From Candidatus Gastranaerophilales bacterium (GTDB lineage Bacteria > Cyanobacteriota > Vampirovibrionia > Gastranaerophilales > Gastranaerophilaceae): a stretch of 64,000 nt of DNA. Below the pieces are notes generated by a model that searched no databases, was not told the DNA's origin, and saw only the letters and a list, made by a program, of their open reading frames with translations. Below are positions 1 through 8,029 of the stretch, one piece after another. Made by a program: the position numbers and the translations under genes. Numbering within the stretch: position 1 is the first letter of the stretch; every line of letters begins with the position of its first letter. The stretch is from assembly GCA_944323135.1 (NCBI GenBank), contig CALURI010000012.1, positions 1-64,000 of the forward strand, written 5' to 3'.

Positions 1-134
1 ATTATATTATCCATTTTATGCTTTGTCACACCAATAGTAACAGCAACAATTACAGCTATTACAAGCATTACAATGACTATTTCTGCCAAAGTATAACCTA
101 ATAAAGTTTTTAGTGAAAACCTCAATCTTTTCAT
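1..134 (-). CDS. Type IV pilin-like protein, N-terminal part (cut by window edge)
   Basis: Only the first 44 codons lie in the window. The protein starts MKRLRFSLKTLLGYTLAEIV and continues into a hydrophobic stretch rich in Val and Ile. This is a class III prepilin signal: a short basic leader, Gly at -1, an aromatic residue at +1, Glu at +5, then the hydrophobic helix that anchors the pilin in the inner membrane before assembly. A GAGG ribosome binding site lies 3 nt before the ATG. By family knowledge, a prepilin peptidase would cut after the Gly and the subunit would join a type IV pilus or pseudopilus. Which kind of pilin it is cannot be told without the C-terminal part. Confidence 0.8.
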   Translation of the reverse strand, partial: MKRLRFSLKTLLGYTLAEIVIVMLVIAVIVAVTIGVTKHKMDNI

Positions 135-260
135 AATCCTCAATATACTCCTAATTTTGTATATACATTAATATTTTAACATATTTTATTATACTTATCA
201 ATATATTTATAAATAATTATACAATTATACAAAATAAATATATTCACAATTATACTATCA

Positions 261-419
261 TTATTTATTTTCACAATCATCTTCAATCCATATTATCGTA
301 ATATTTAAAGGTTTTGCAAAAGGATTAATTGTATGCATTCCCCAAAAACTATTCTCCGCGATTGAGTCATAAAATTTTATTTTTTCAGCTAATTTTTTAG
401 TATAATCTAACAAATTCAT
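261..419 (-). CDS. Small hypothetical protein, 52 aa
   Basis: A short open frame (MNLLDYTKKLAEKIKFYDS...) ending in an acidic tail. I do not recognise it. There is no clear ribosome binding site, only GGGAATTGAATT before the ATG. Its composition (Trp, Met, His, Cys, Pro) looks more protein-like than random AT-rich sequence, so it may be a real small gene or a remnant. It sits in the otherwise empty 135-572 stretch between the partial pilin and rubrerythrin; I see nothing else convincing there. Confidence 0.35.
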   Translation of the reverse strand: MNLLDYTKKLAEKIKFYDSIAENSFWGMHTINPFAKPLNITIIWIEDDCENK

Positions 420-572
420 AATTCAATTCCCTGTCTATACATATCCTATTATCAAAAATTTTTTACAACATATAATCCGACTTACGTATAAAATTTATTT
501 AACTTGAATTACCTATAGGAGTAATAAAATAAAAAAAAATAATATATAAAATACATAAAAGGAGGACAATAT

Positions 573-1151
573 ATGACAGATAAAAAGCTAAAAGGGACTA
601 AAACGGAACAAAATTTAATCAATGCATTCGCAGGCGAATCACAAGCTCGAAACAGATACACATATTTTGCAAAACAAGCTAAAGAAGAAGGTTATGAACA
701 AATTTCAGAAATCTTTAAAATGACGGCGGACAATGAGAAAGAACATGCGAAATTATTTTATGAATATATAGGCAATACAAAAGGGCATGTGGATGCTGAA
801 TACCCTTTCGAATTTGGTACGACAGAAGAAAATCTCACAAATGCTGCAGCAGGTGAAAAAGAAGAATGGTCTATATTATACCCAAATTCTGAAAAAACAG
901 CAAGAGAAGAAGGCTTTGATGAAATTGCAGACACATTTCACCATGTTATTGAAGCTGAAAAGCATCACGAACAAAGATATTTAAAACTACTCGAAAACAT
1001 TAAAAATAACACAGTATTCTCAAAAGATACCGAAACATTTTGGATGTGCAGAGAATGCGGTTATGTATATAAAGGCAAATCAGCCCCTAAAAAATGCCCG
1101 AATTGTCATCATCCGCAAAGCTATTTCCAAGTCTTATGCGAAAATTATTAA
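573..1151 (+). CDS. rbr: Rubrerythrin
   Basis: A 192-aa non-haem iron protein that reduces hydrogen peroxide to water in anaerobes, taking electrons through its rubredoxin-like domain. Residues about 10-145 form the ferritin-like four-helix domain with di-iron ligands in contexts such as FAGESQARNRY, NEKEHAK and EAEKHHEQRY. Residues 157-192 form the rubredoxin domain, with Cys159/Cys162 (CREC) and Cys175/Cys178 (CPNC). Length is normal for the family. The start is fixed by a strong AAAGGAGG site 7 nt upstream of the ATG. It appears to be a single-gene transcript followed by a hairpin. An oxidative-stress role fits an obligately anaerobic gut organism. Confidence 0.95.
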   Translation: MTDKKLKGTKTEQNLINAFAGESQARNRYTYFAKQAKEEGYEQISEIFKMTADNEKEHAKLFYEYIGNTKGHVDAEYPFEFGTTEENLTNAAAGEKEEWSILYPNSEKTAREEGFDEIADTFHHVIEAEKHHEQRYLKLLENIKNNTVFSKDTETFWMCRECGYVYKGKSAPKKCPNCHHPQSYFQVLCENY

Positions 1152-1162
1152 ATAATATAAAA

Positions 1163-1206
1163 AATTAATCCCATATACATTAACAAAAAAGTATATGGGA
1201 TTAATT
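1163..1206 (+). terminator. Strong hairpin after rubrerythrin
   Basis: A perfect 16-bp inverted repeat, left arm 1163-1178 and right arm 1191-1206 (core AATCCCATATAC / GTATATGGGATT), with a 12-nt loop, 12 nt after the rbr stop. It lacks a clear T-run on the plus strand (AAGAAATAAAG follows), so it may protect the mRNA 3' end or terminate inefficiently. Reading the minus strand, it is followed by a T-rich stretch. Confidence 0.55.
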
Positions 1207-1285
1207 AAGAAATAAAGCTTATTTAACAATATCACTAAAATTAAATTATTAATATTGTAACATTTTGCTGAAATCCTTTTAATTT

Positions 1286-4200
1286 ATGCATTTTAATCGT
1301 ATAATTTTATTAAAGGTTATGGGCAGGAATTTTAAATATCTATTAACATTATTTTTACTAACCGTTTTGTATGGCGTTTATTACTGGGGAACACCTGCCA
1401 TTATAGATTTGCCGCAAAGAATTAACTCTATTCAAGAATTAGTCCTGAAAAATTCCGGATATAAAATAATTGTTTCAAATCCTGATTTAAAAATGGGTTT
1501 AATTCCTTCTGTATGGGTGAAAGCAGACTCTTTTTATATTTTAAACGATGATAATTCAAAAGCCCTGAGTATTGAAAGACCTTGTATTAATATCAGGCTT
1601 TTACCTTTAATATTAAAAAATGTTGATATAAAATATTTTTCAGCTAATGATATAACCGCAAATTTTATATTCGATAAAGATAAAAAATTTAAACTCGGTC
1701 AATATCCAATAGAAATTAGACAAAATCAACCGCTAAAAATTAAACATGCATCTGTAAATCTAGATTCATATTGTCTAAATTTAAATGATAAAGTGCAAAA
1801 AAAAGAAATAACACTTGATGGGAAATATCTAAACATCAATGATTTCATATACAACAAATATCTTAATTTATCTACAATTGCAGAGCTGAAAACAGGAAAC
1901 AAAAAATCATTCATTAAAACAGATTTAAATCTAAAACTTCCTGTAAATAAAATATCAGATAATCAAATTGATATATCAGGTCATATTGCAAATCTTGATT
2001 TATCAGATTTTTCTGTTTATGTAAAAACTCTTTCTAAAGATAAAATAAAATCATTATCAGGACTTATAAATTTAACAGCAAAAACAGATATAACCCCTGA
2101 TAATCATAAACAAATTAAAACCAATTTATATATTAATAATCTCGGGGTTTTAACCGGAGATATTTCAACAGCCGTATTTTACAAAGATAAACTTCATATT
2201 AAAACAGACATAAATACAATTAACAACGGTATTGAAATAAATGAAATGAAAATATCCGGAAACGGCATTAATGCTCTTGTTTTCGGAAAAATAAAAAAAC
2301 TGAATGAAAAACTGCCTAAACTTAATTTAAAAGTTTCCGTACATAATACAAAAGCCGACAAAGTTATAGAGCTTCTTCCGGGAGATCCTAATTTAAGTCC
2401 TGATATTGACTTACAATTATTAAAGAAAACAGGTTTTTGGGGAGATGCCGCAGGAAACTTGGAAATTAAAGGTAAAGCAGATTATCCAAACGTATACGGA
2501 AATATTTTAATTTCCAATGCATATATGGTCAAACCCATTAAAAATGCTCAAAAAGCAACTATAAAAATTGCATTTAAAGGAGATAAACTTGATTTAGACG
2601 TAAAAGTCCCGACAAGCCCAACTCAAACTGTTTATGTAACAGGACCGATTAATTTATATAACGATAAATATGCAGACTTAAATATTAAAAGTACAAATGA
2701 TGTAGATCTTAAAACCGCTCAAATAGTTTTAAATCCTCTTCATGATATTTTGCATTTTGAATTGGGGCCTGTTCCTATAATGGATATCAAAGGGAAAGGC
2801 GGAATTGACTTACATATTATCGGAACAAGAGAAAATCCTCATGGCTGGGGACAATTCAGATTTAAAGATGCAACAGTATCTTTTATTGATATTCACAACA
2901 TGGTTATGACTAACGGTTCAGGAACTCTTGATTTTGATAATCAAAATACTCTTTTTCAAACAAAAAGTGCAAAATTAAACGGAAAAAATATCTCAGTAAA
3001 AGGAACCTGCTCTCTTACAGGAGTTCTTAATTTTAATGTTGTAACAAACGGACAAGATTTGGGAAATCTTTTAAAAATTATTAAAACCTCACCAATGCTT
3101 AAAGATATTCAAAAACTTGTTGAGCCAATCGAAAACGGAAGCGGACTTGCAAACTTAAAAATTAATTTAACAGGAAAAGTTAAAGACCCGAAAGATATTG
3201 TCTTTAATAAAAATCTTTTTGCCAAAGGTTCCATTGACTTATTATCAGATAATATTAGGTTAAAAGGAATCCCTGCAACAATTTCAAAAGCTTCAGGTTT
3301 AATAAACTTTAACAACATGGATGCGGATTTTAACCTTGCATCATATCTCAATAAGTCTCAAATAAAAATAGATGGGAAAATTAAAGAAAATAACTTAAAT
3401 GCAAATATCGTTTCAAATAAATTTAATCTTGGGGATGCCCTTAACACTTTGCCTTCAAATTTAAAAATACCTTACAAGAATGATATTTCAACAATAAATA
3501 CAAGTTTTACCGGCAAATATAACGGGAACATAGAAAATATTAATTTTGACAATATATACTTAAAAGGCAAAATATATTCAAATAAAGGTGCAAAAAGTTT
3601 AATAATAGTTGATAACAGTACATTTGAACTAAATAATTCAACATTTAAACTCCCACTTTTAAAAGGTACATTTAGAAACAGTCCTTATAATATTTCTCTA
3701 CAAATTGCAAAAATGTTTGATAAACACAGGGTAGTAAATGGAAATTGTAAAATCACATCACTTGATTTGAATTTAATAAATGACAATGCTTTACAATATA
3801 TTCTCCCGCCTGAAACTTCAAAACAATTAAAAAATATAGATTTTGTCAACGGTAATTTAAATTTATCAGCCAAAGTAAAAAATAATAACCTTAGTGCATA
3901 TACAAAACTTGATGATATTAATCTGATTTACAAACCAAAACATTTAAAAATAAGTTTAAAAAGCGGCGACATATTACTCCGAAACAATCTTTTAAACCTG
4001 AATAAGATCAATACGCTTATTGGGGACATGCCTGTATACATAAGCGGACAAATCGCAAATGTACAAACCAATAACCCTTATTTAACTCTTTATCTGAATG
4101 CAAAACCTTCACAAGAATTTTTTGATCAGTTCTTTAATAATAACTCAATATACCCCATAAAATTAAAAGGTGATGCTATTTTTTCATCAAACATAAGAGG

Positions 4201-5773
4201 AAATCTTGACAAACTTAATACAAAATCACTTTTAAAGATATCAGAAAATTCAAGTTTATATTACATGGGAGCATCAATTGGGGATGCTGAAAATCCTGTA
4301 AGAATAGATATTGACAGTACGTATTCACCAGACAAAATTAAAATTAATAACTTAAGATATGACAAAATAATAACATCACAAAACAACAAACCATACATCA
4401 AACCACAGCTCACATCTCAAGGCACAATAAGTTTGATAAATAACAACCTTGTCGGATTTAATAACTTTAAAATTAAAACCCATACTCCGACAGATGCAAA
4501 AATATTTAATATTATTTTCAGAAAACCTTTTATGAAACAAGGAGTCTTTACTTCCGACCTAATATTAAACGGAACATCAATTAGTCCCAAAATAAAAGGA
4601 AAACTTGATATAACAAGCATTGATATCCCATTTTTCGATTCTACAATAAGAGATGTAAATCTCGATTTTAAAAACAATGAAATAATAATACAAAGCAGAG
4701 GAACAGTTCTTACAAATGACATTTATCTTAATGCCGTAATGAAAAATCAGCTTGTACCACCTTATACCATAGAAAATGTCAAACTAAAACTTGCGGATTT
4801 AAATATTAACAAAATTACTGATACTTTACGAGATATCGAAGCAGAAGCAATAAGAAATCAAAATTTTGGATCTAATAACCTGCCTCCTTTTGATATTTCA
4901 CAATTAATTATAAACAGAGCTGATATTGAAGCTGATAAAATTAAAGTTAGGAATATAAATGCAGACAACTATAGCGCCAATTTAACACTTAATAAAAACG
5001 GTGACCTTAACGTTAACAATTTCAAATTTAACATTGCACAGGGTTCAGTTACAGGGAATTTAAAACATAATTTGCAATCACATGCAACAAACTTAGACAT
5101 AAATCTTGATAAAGCAAATGCCCTTATTATGTCAGAAGCATTATTTGATTTAAAAGGACAAGTTTACGGTTCTGTTAACGGACATTTTAATTTAAACTGT
5201 ATAGGAGACACACAAGAAAACTGCTTTAAAACATTATCCGGAGAAGGCACATTTAACATAGCCGAAGGAAGAATGCCGAAATTGGGATCTCTTGAATATC
5301 TTTTGAAAGCCGGAAATCTTCTTAAAGGAGGATTTACAGGACTTTCAATCAACAGCATTATAGATTTAATCACTCCACTAAAAACAGGAAACTTTGACAG
5401 TATTTCAGGAGATATTCATCTAACAGACGGTACTGCAGATAAAATCAACATATATTCAGACGGTCAAGATTTAAATATGTATATGACAGGTTCATACAAT
5501 CTTCTTACATCAATTGCTAATATGGAAATATACGGAAGCTTGTCAAAAAATATAACAACAGTATTCGGCAAAATCAAAAATGCATCTTTAAATACTTTAT
5601 TTAACACAATTCCAGGTATTAACGATGCAACTGAAAAACTTTTACTTCAAGAAGACATTTCTAAAATACCTAATATTAAAGACGCAACAGATATTTATAG
5701 GATATTCAAAGTTGATATCAATGGAGATATCAATGGCTCCGATTACGTCAGAAGTTTCAAATGGGTAAAATAA
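1286..5773 (+). CDS. Large AsmA/TamB-like envelope protein
   Basis: A 1495-aa protein with an N-terminal membrane anchor (about residues 16-36, YLLTLFLLTVLYGVYYW) followed by a very long run of alternating beta-strand sequence rich in Asn, Lys and Ile. Short recurring patterns such as 'LNLKLPVN..DISG', 'GNLEIKG', 'IKGKLDI' and 'GDIHLTDG' are typical of AsmA/TamB repeats. The last 250 residues (SGEGTFNIAEGRMPKLGSLE... through NMYMTGSYN) match the AsmA C-terminal type. Members of this superfamily form periplasmic grooves that carry phospholipid between inner and outer membrane, or support outer-membrane protein assembly. It stands alone and converges with the pilin gene after it. The ATG at 1319 (MGRNFKYLL) is an alternative start; neither start has a well-spaced ribosome binding site. 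The family is fairly sure, the cargo unknown. Confidence 0.75.
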   Translation: MHFNRIILLKVMGRNFKYLLTLFLLTVLYGVYYWGTPAIIDLPQRINSIQELVLKNSGYKIIVSNPDLKMGLIPSVWVKADSFYILNDDNSKALSIERPCINIRLLPLILKNVDIKYFSANDITANFIFDKDKKFKLGQYPIEIRQNQPLKIKHASVNLDSYCLNLNDKVQKKEITLDGKYLNINDFIYNKYLNLSTIAELKTGNKKSFIKTDLNLKLPVNKISDNQIDISGHIANLDLSDFSVYVKTLSKDKIKSLSGLINLTAKTDITPDNHKQIKTNLYINNLGVLTGDISTAVFYKDKLHIKTDINTINNGIEINEMKISGNGINALVFGKIKKLNEKLPKLNLKVSVHNTKADKVIELLPGDPNLSPDIDLQLLKKTGFWGDAAGNLEIKGKADYPNVYGNILISNAYMVKPIKNAQKATIKIAFKGDKLDLDVKVPTSPTQTVYVTGPINLYNDKYADLNIKSTNDVDLKTAQIVLNPLHDILHFELGPVPIMDIKGKGGIDLHIIGTRENPHGWGQFRFKDATVSFIDIHNMVMTNGSGTLDFDNQNTLFQTKSAKLNGKNISVKGTCSLTGVLNFNVVTNGQDLGNLLKIIKTSPMLKDIQKLVEPIENGSGLANLKINLTGKVKDPKDIVFNKNLFAKGSIDLLSDNIRLKGIPATISKASGLINFNNMDADFNLASYLNKSQIKIDGKIKENNLNANIVSNKFNLGDALNTLPSNLKIPYKNDISTINTSFTGKYNGNIENINFDNIYLKGKIYSNKGAKSLIIVDNSTFELNNSTFKLPLLKGTFRNSPYNISLQIAKMFDKHRVVNGNCKITSLDLNLINDNALQYILPPETSKQLKNIDFVNGNLNLSAKVKNNNLSAYTKLDDINLIYKPKHLKISLKSGDILLRNNLLNLNKINTLIGDMPVYISGQIANVQTNNPYLTLYLNAKPSQEFFDQFFNNNSIYPIKLKGDAIFSSNIRGNLDKLNTKSLLKISENSSLYYMGASIGDAENPVRIDIDSTYSPDKIKINNLRYDKIITSQNNKPYIKPQLTSQGTISLINNNLVGFNNFKIKTHTPTDAKIFNIIFRKPFMKQGVFTSDLILNGTSISPKIKGKLDITSIDIPFFDSTIRDVNLDFKNNEIIIQSRGTVLTNDIYLNAVMKNQLVPPYTIENVKLKLADLNINKITDTLRDIEAEAIRNQNFGSNNLPPFDISQLIINRADIEADKIKVRNINADNYSANLTLNKNGDLNVNNFKFNIAQGSVTGNLKHNLQSHATNLDINLDKANALIMSEALFDLKGQVYGSVNGHFNLNCIGDTQENCFKTLSGEGTFNIAEGRMPKLGSLEYLLKAGNLLKGGFTGLSINSIIDLITPLKTGNFDSISGDIHLTDGTADKINIYSDGQDLNMYMTGSYNLLTSIANMEIYGSLSKNITTVFGKIKNASLNTLFNTIPGINDATEKLLLQEDISKIPNIKDATDIYRIFKVDINGDINGSDYVRSFKWVK

Positions 5774-5809
5774 AACATATATTTAGTGAATTACAATTAC
5801 TTTACCCAT
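5761..5809. terminator. Weak convergent inverted repeat
   Basis: ATGGGTAAA (5761-5769, end of the AsmA-like gene) and TTTACCCAT (5801-5809) are perfect inverted copies around a 31-nt spacer, in the gap between two converging genes. It could be a bidirectional terminator, but the spacer is long and there is no T-run, so this is tentative. Confidence 0.25.
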
Positions 5810-5820
5810 AAAATTTAATA

Positions 5821-6600
5821 TTACCAAGGATAATCTTTAGACATTTTCCAGCCATCAAACATAATTAAAGCTGCACATAAGCCACCTGAATATTTGTTAG
5901 GAGTCTTAGAACAATTATATATCCCGGAAGTTCCTTCAATATTTCCTGATATTATATCATCATGAGTAATATCTTGATTTAAGCAATGCAATCCGTAAGG
6001 ATAAAAACCCAATTTAGAAAGGCATTGCCCCTCAATAGGCGCAATTGAAGAAGAATTTCCCCAGCTCATTATAAATGCAAAAATGTCTTTTCCAAGCGCA
6101 TTAGGTCTTTTATTAGGTCCGTTCACATCTACCCAAAACCAAGCCCCATTGCCTGCTCCATGCACCCAATATAAAACAGAATATCCTGATGCTGCAACAA
6201 AATAAAAGGTTTTTCCTGTTGGATCATTAAAAGTAGATCCTTCAACCTCACTTTTTCCATCTACTTGATATACAGTTTCTGCAAAACACTCATTCCTTGT
6301 GGACATATCACAAGTTTTTACAACTTTTATATTTGGCAGCAAATAATTATCCGAAAAATATTTGTTCTGATCATATACGCTTGCAAAACCTGATAAATCC
6401 CAAGTATCAATTGTTCCAAATTCATTTTCAGAAATTCTTACTGCCTGATTTATCTCTGAATAAATTTTCTTTAATTGATTAACAACCTGTTCTTTTTGAT
6501 AATTAGCAATTAATGCAGGCATAGTAAGGGCCGCAACTACACCAATAATACCTAAAGTTATTAAAACTTCTGCGAGTGTAAACCCAATAGATTTTGTCAT
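5821..6600 (-). CDS. Type IV pilin-like protein (pseudopilin family)
   Basis: A 259-aa prepilin-like protein starting MTKSIG-FTLAEVLITLG. Gly at -1, Phe at +1 and Glu at +5 give a prepilin peptidase site after Gly6, followed by a hydrophobic helix to about residue 30. The C-terminal domain carries the motif DVNGPNKRPNALGKDIFAF and ends CAALIMFDGWKMSKDYPW, both shared with other pilin loci here. Four or more Cys residues suggest disulphides. The start is supported by GAGGGG 6 nt upstream and by a promoter (TTGTAA, 16 nt, TATAAT). The reading frame stays open upstream through 31 more codons to a G10 tract, so a longer form is possible. Exact role (major or minor pilin) is unknown. Confidence 0.85.
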   Translation of the reverse strand: MTKSIGFTLAEVLITLGIIGVVAALTMPALIANYQKEQVVNQLKKIYSEINQAVRISENEFGTIDTWDLSGFASVYDQNKYFSDNYLLPNIKVVKTCDMSTRNECFAETVYQVDGKSEVEGSTFNDPTGKTFYFVAASGYSVLYWVHGAGNGAWFWVDVNGPNKRPNALGKDIFAFIMSWGNSSSIAPIEGQCLSKLGFYPYGLHCLNQDITHDDIISGNIEGTSGIYNCSKTPNKYSGGLCAALIMFDGWKMSKDYPW

Positions 6601-6636
6601 TGTTAACCCCTCATAATTGTGACGATATATATCACT

Positions 6637-6664
6637 ATTATAACAGAAGTTATTCTTTTTACAA
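6637..6664 (-). promoter_or_regulatory. Proximal promoter of pilin gene 5821-6600
   Basis: Minus strand TTGTAA (6664-6659), a 16-nt spacer and TATAAT (6642-6637). Transcription would start near 6630, giving a roughly 30-nt leader with the GAGGGG ribosome binding site and the ATG at 6600. It would bypass the upstream G tract. Confidence 0.55.
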
Positions 6665-6695
6665 TCTCTAAATTTAAATAAGGAGCCTAAAAACG

Positions 6696-6705
6696 CCCCC
6701 CCCCC
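6696..6705 (-). repeat. G10 homopolymer tract in pilin leader
   Basis: Ten C on the plus strand, G10 in the sense of the pilin gene at 5821-6600. Flanked by G on the left and GA on the right (G-C10-GA), the same flanks as the other tract at 55828-55837. Confidence 0.95.
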
Positions 6706-6762
6706 GACTTTGCGTATCTAAATAATCTTTCCATACTTTGCTCCTTTCATAGTCATAAATTT

Positions 6763-6791
6763 ATTATAAAGTATTTTTCATTAAAAATCAA
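6763..6791 (-). promoter_or_regulatory. Distal promoter of leader ORF
   Basis: Minus strand TTGATT (6791-6786), a 17-nt spacer and TATAAT (6768-6763), about 29 nt before the leader ATG at 6734. It overlaps the end of yidD, so the leader and pilin need not depend on the flagellar operon. Confidence 0.55.
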
Positions 6792-6994
6792 GGCACAGGA
6801 TCGTATCCACCTTCGTGGTAAGGGTGACACTTGCAAATTCTTTTTATTCCAAGCCAACCACCTTTTAAAACACCATATTTTTCAATCGCTTGACGAGTGT
6901 ATTCAGAACAAGTCGGATAAAACCTGCATACTCGAGGAGTATGTCTTGAAATCTTTTGATATATTGATATTAAAAATAAAATAAATTTTTTCAT
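6788..6994 (-). CDS. yidD: Membrane protein insertion efficiency factor YidD
   Basis: A 68-aa protein with the YidD signature: a short amphipathic N-terminus ([14 protein letters not shown]), the Cys-rich core [10 protein letters not shown], then [25 protein letters not shown]. Family length is 65-85 aa. YidD sits on the inner face of the membrane and helps YidC-dependent insertion of membrane proteins. It is usually found between rnpA and yidC; here it follows the flagellar cluster and the TPR gene with a 12-nt gap, an unusual location. There is no strong ribosome binding site, so it may be translationally coupled to the gene before it. Confidence 0.93.
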   Translation of the reverse strand: MKKFILFLISIYQKISRHTPRVCRFYPTCSEYTRQAIEKYGVLKGGWLGIKRICKCHPYHEGGYDPVP

Positions 6995-7006
6995 AATATA
7001 TAAATT

Positions 7007-8011
7007 CTACTTATCTTTTGATCTTAATTGTTCTATATATTTAGATGTCGATTCTCTCATCTTATTTTTATTTTTATTCCATTCATCTTTTGAGATTGTT
7101 GAAACTTTTCCTTTATTTGAAAAAACTTCAACACCATGATAACAAATCCATTTTGGATCCGGTCTATTAGGATTTTTTGCATCAAAGTCTAATACTTTTT
7201 GCAACAAATCAGCTAGATCATTACTATTCATTTTTGATATATAAGCTGCAGTTTTCGGAGCAACCAAAGGTAACATCCTAGCAGCTTGATATGCAGATTT
7301 ATCAGCACAGACCATTACATCTTGTATTGATCTATAACGACCTAGAGCATATAAAAATGAAGCTAAATTCTTATTAGTAGGATAAATATCCTCAGCAACT
7401 GCAATATAATAAATTGGTAAAATATCTGCTGAATAATTTTTTACGGAATTTATTATTTCATTTTTCTTTTTTTCAGGCATTTGTTTATATTCTTCAACAA
7501 GATAAAAAGGATCATTTATCGATTGATAATTTGTTACATTTCCGTTTTTTACAACTACAAAACCATTTTTAGCATTAATAACATCTTGCATCTGCTCTTT
7601 AGCCAATTTGTTATTTGGATCTAGTTCAAGAGCTTTTTTATAATCAGAAATAGCATTATCATAATCTTTATTATGATAATATGCTAATCCTCTATTTTGA
7701 AAATTTTCAGCATAATTAGGCTCATATTCAATTGCTTTTGAATAATTAACAATAGCTATTTCATATTCACCCAACTCATCCATTGCTATACCTTTAAAGA
7801 AATAACCAAAAGCGGACTTTGGATAATACTTTATCATGTCATCTGAATACTTATTTAATTCAGACCAATTTTCACTTTGAAAAGCTTCTTTTATTAATTG
7901 TTTATATTCTGTAACATCTTTGGCAAAAACTTTTTTATTTAGCACAAAAAAACAACTACAAATAACTAAAACTAAAATTATCACACCAGATACAATAATA
8001 TTTTTTTTCAT
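7007..8011 (-). CDS. TPR-repeat protein with N-terminal membrane anchor
   Basis: 334 aa. A hydrophobic segment (residues about 5-24) acts as a signal anchor or signal peptide. Residues about 40-150 contain three tetratricopeptide repeats: WSELNKYSDDMIKYYPKSAFGYF, then two regular ones around GEYEIAIVNYSKAIEYEPNYAE and KDYDNAISDYKKALELDPNNKL. The C-terminal half (150-334) is not recognised. TPR units mediate protein-protein contacts. It directly follows flhA (18-nt gap) and precedes yidD, so it may be a cell-envelope partner of the flagellar-type export machinery, but that is inferred from position only. AAAGGAG upstream supports the start. Confidence 0.75.
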   Translation of the reverse strand: MKKNIIVSGVIILVLVICSCFFVLNKKVFAKDVTEYKQLIKEAFQSENWSELNKYSDDMIKYYPKSAFGYFFKGIAMDELGEYEIAIVNYSKAIEYEPNYAENFQNRGLAYYHNKDYDNAISDYKKALELDPNNKLAKEQMQDVINAKNGFVVVKNGNVTNYQSINDPFYLVEEYKQMPEKKKNEIINSVKNYSADILPIYYIAVAEDIYPTNKNLASFLYALGRYRSIQDVMVCADKSAYQAARMLPLVAPKTAAYISKMNSNDLADLLQKVLDFDAKNPNRPDPKWICYHGVEVFSNKGKVSTISKDEWNKNKNKMRESTSKYIEQLRSKDK

Positions 8012-8029
8012 TTATCACTCCTTTTTTCT

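Larger units (their letters stand above)
6598..6734 (-). other. Leader ORF with G10 tract upstream of pilin
   Basis: On the minus strand an ATG at 6734 with a good AAAGGAG site (6-nt spacing) opens a 15-codon frame, MERLFRYAKSGGGRF, that stops just after ten G residues (C run at 6696-6705 on the plus strand). With 11 or 8 Gs instead of 10, the same frame would run without a stop into the pilin ATG at 6600, giving a pilin with 45 extra N-terminal residues. The leader has its own promoter. Reading through 31 AT-rich codons without a stop could be chance (I estimate roughly 10 percent), so an extended product is only a hypothesis. Confidence 0.45.

Noticed and set aside
1726..5373. Minus-strand open frames inside the AsmA-like gene
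   Set aside because: Antisense shadows; the plus-strand frame is continuous over 1495 codons with consistent protein features.
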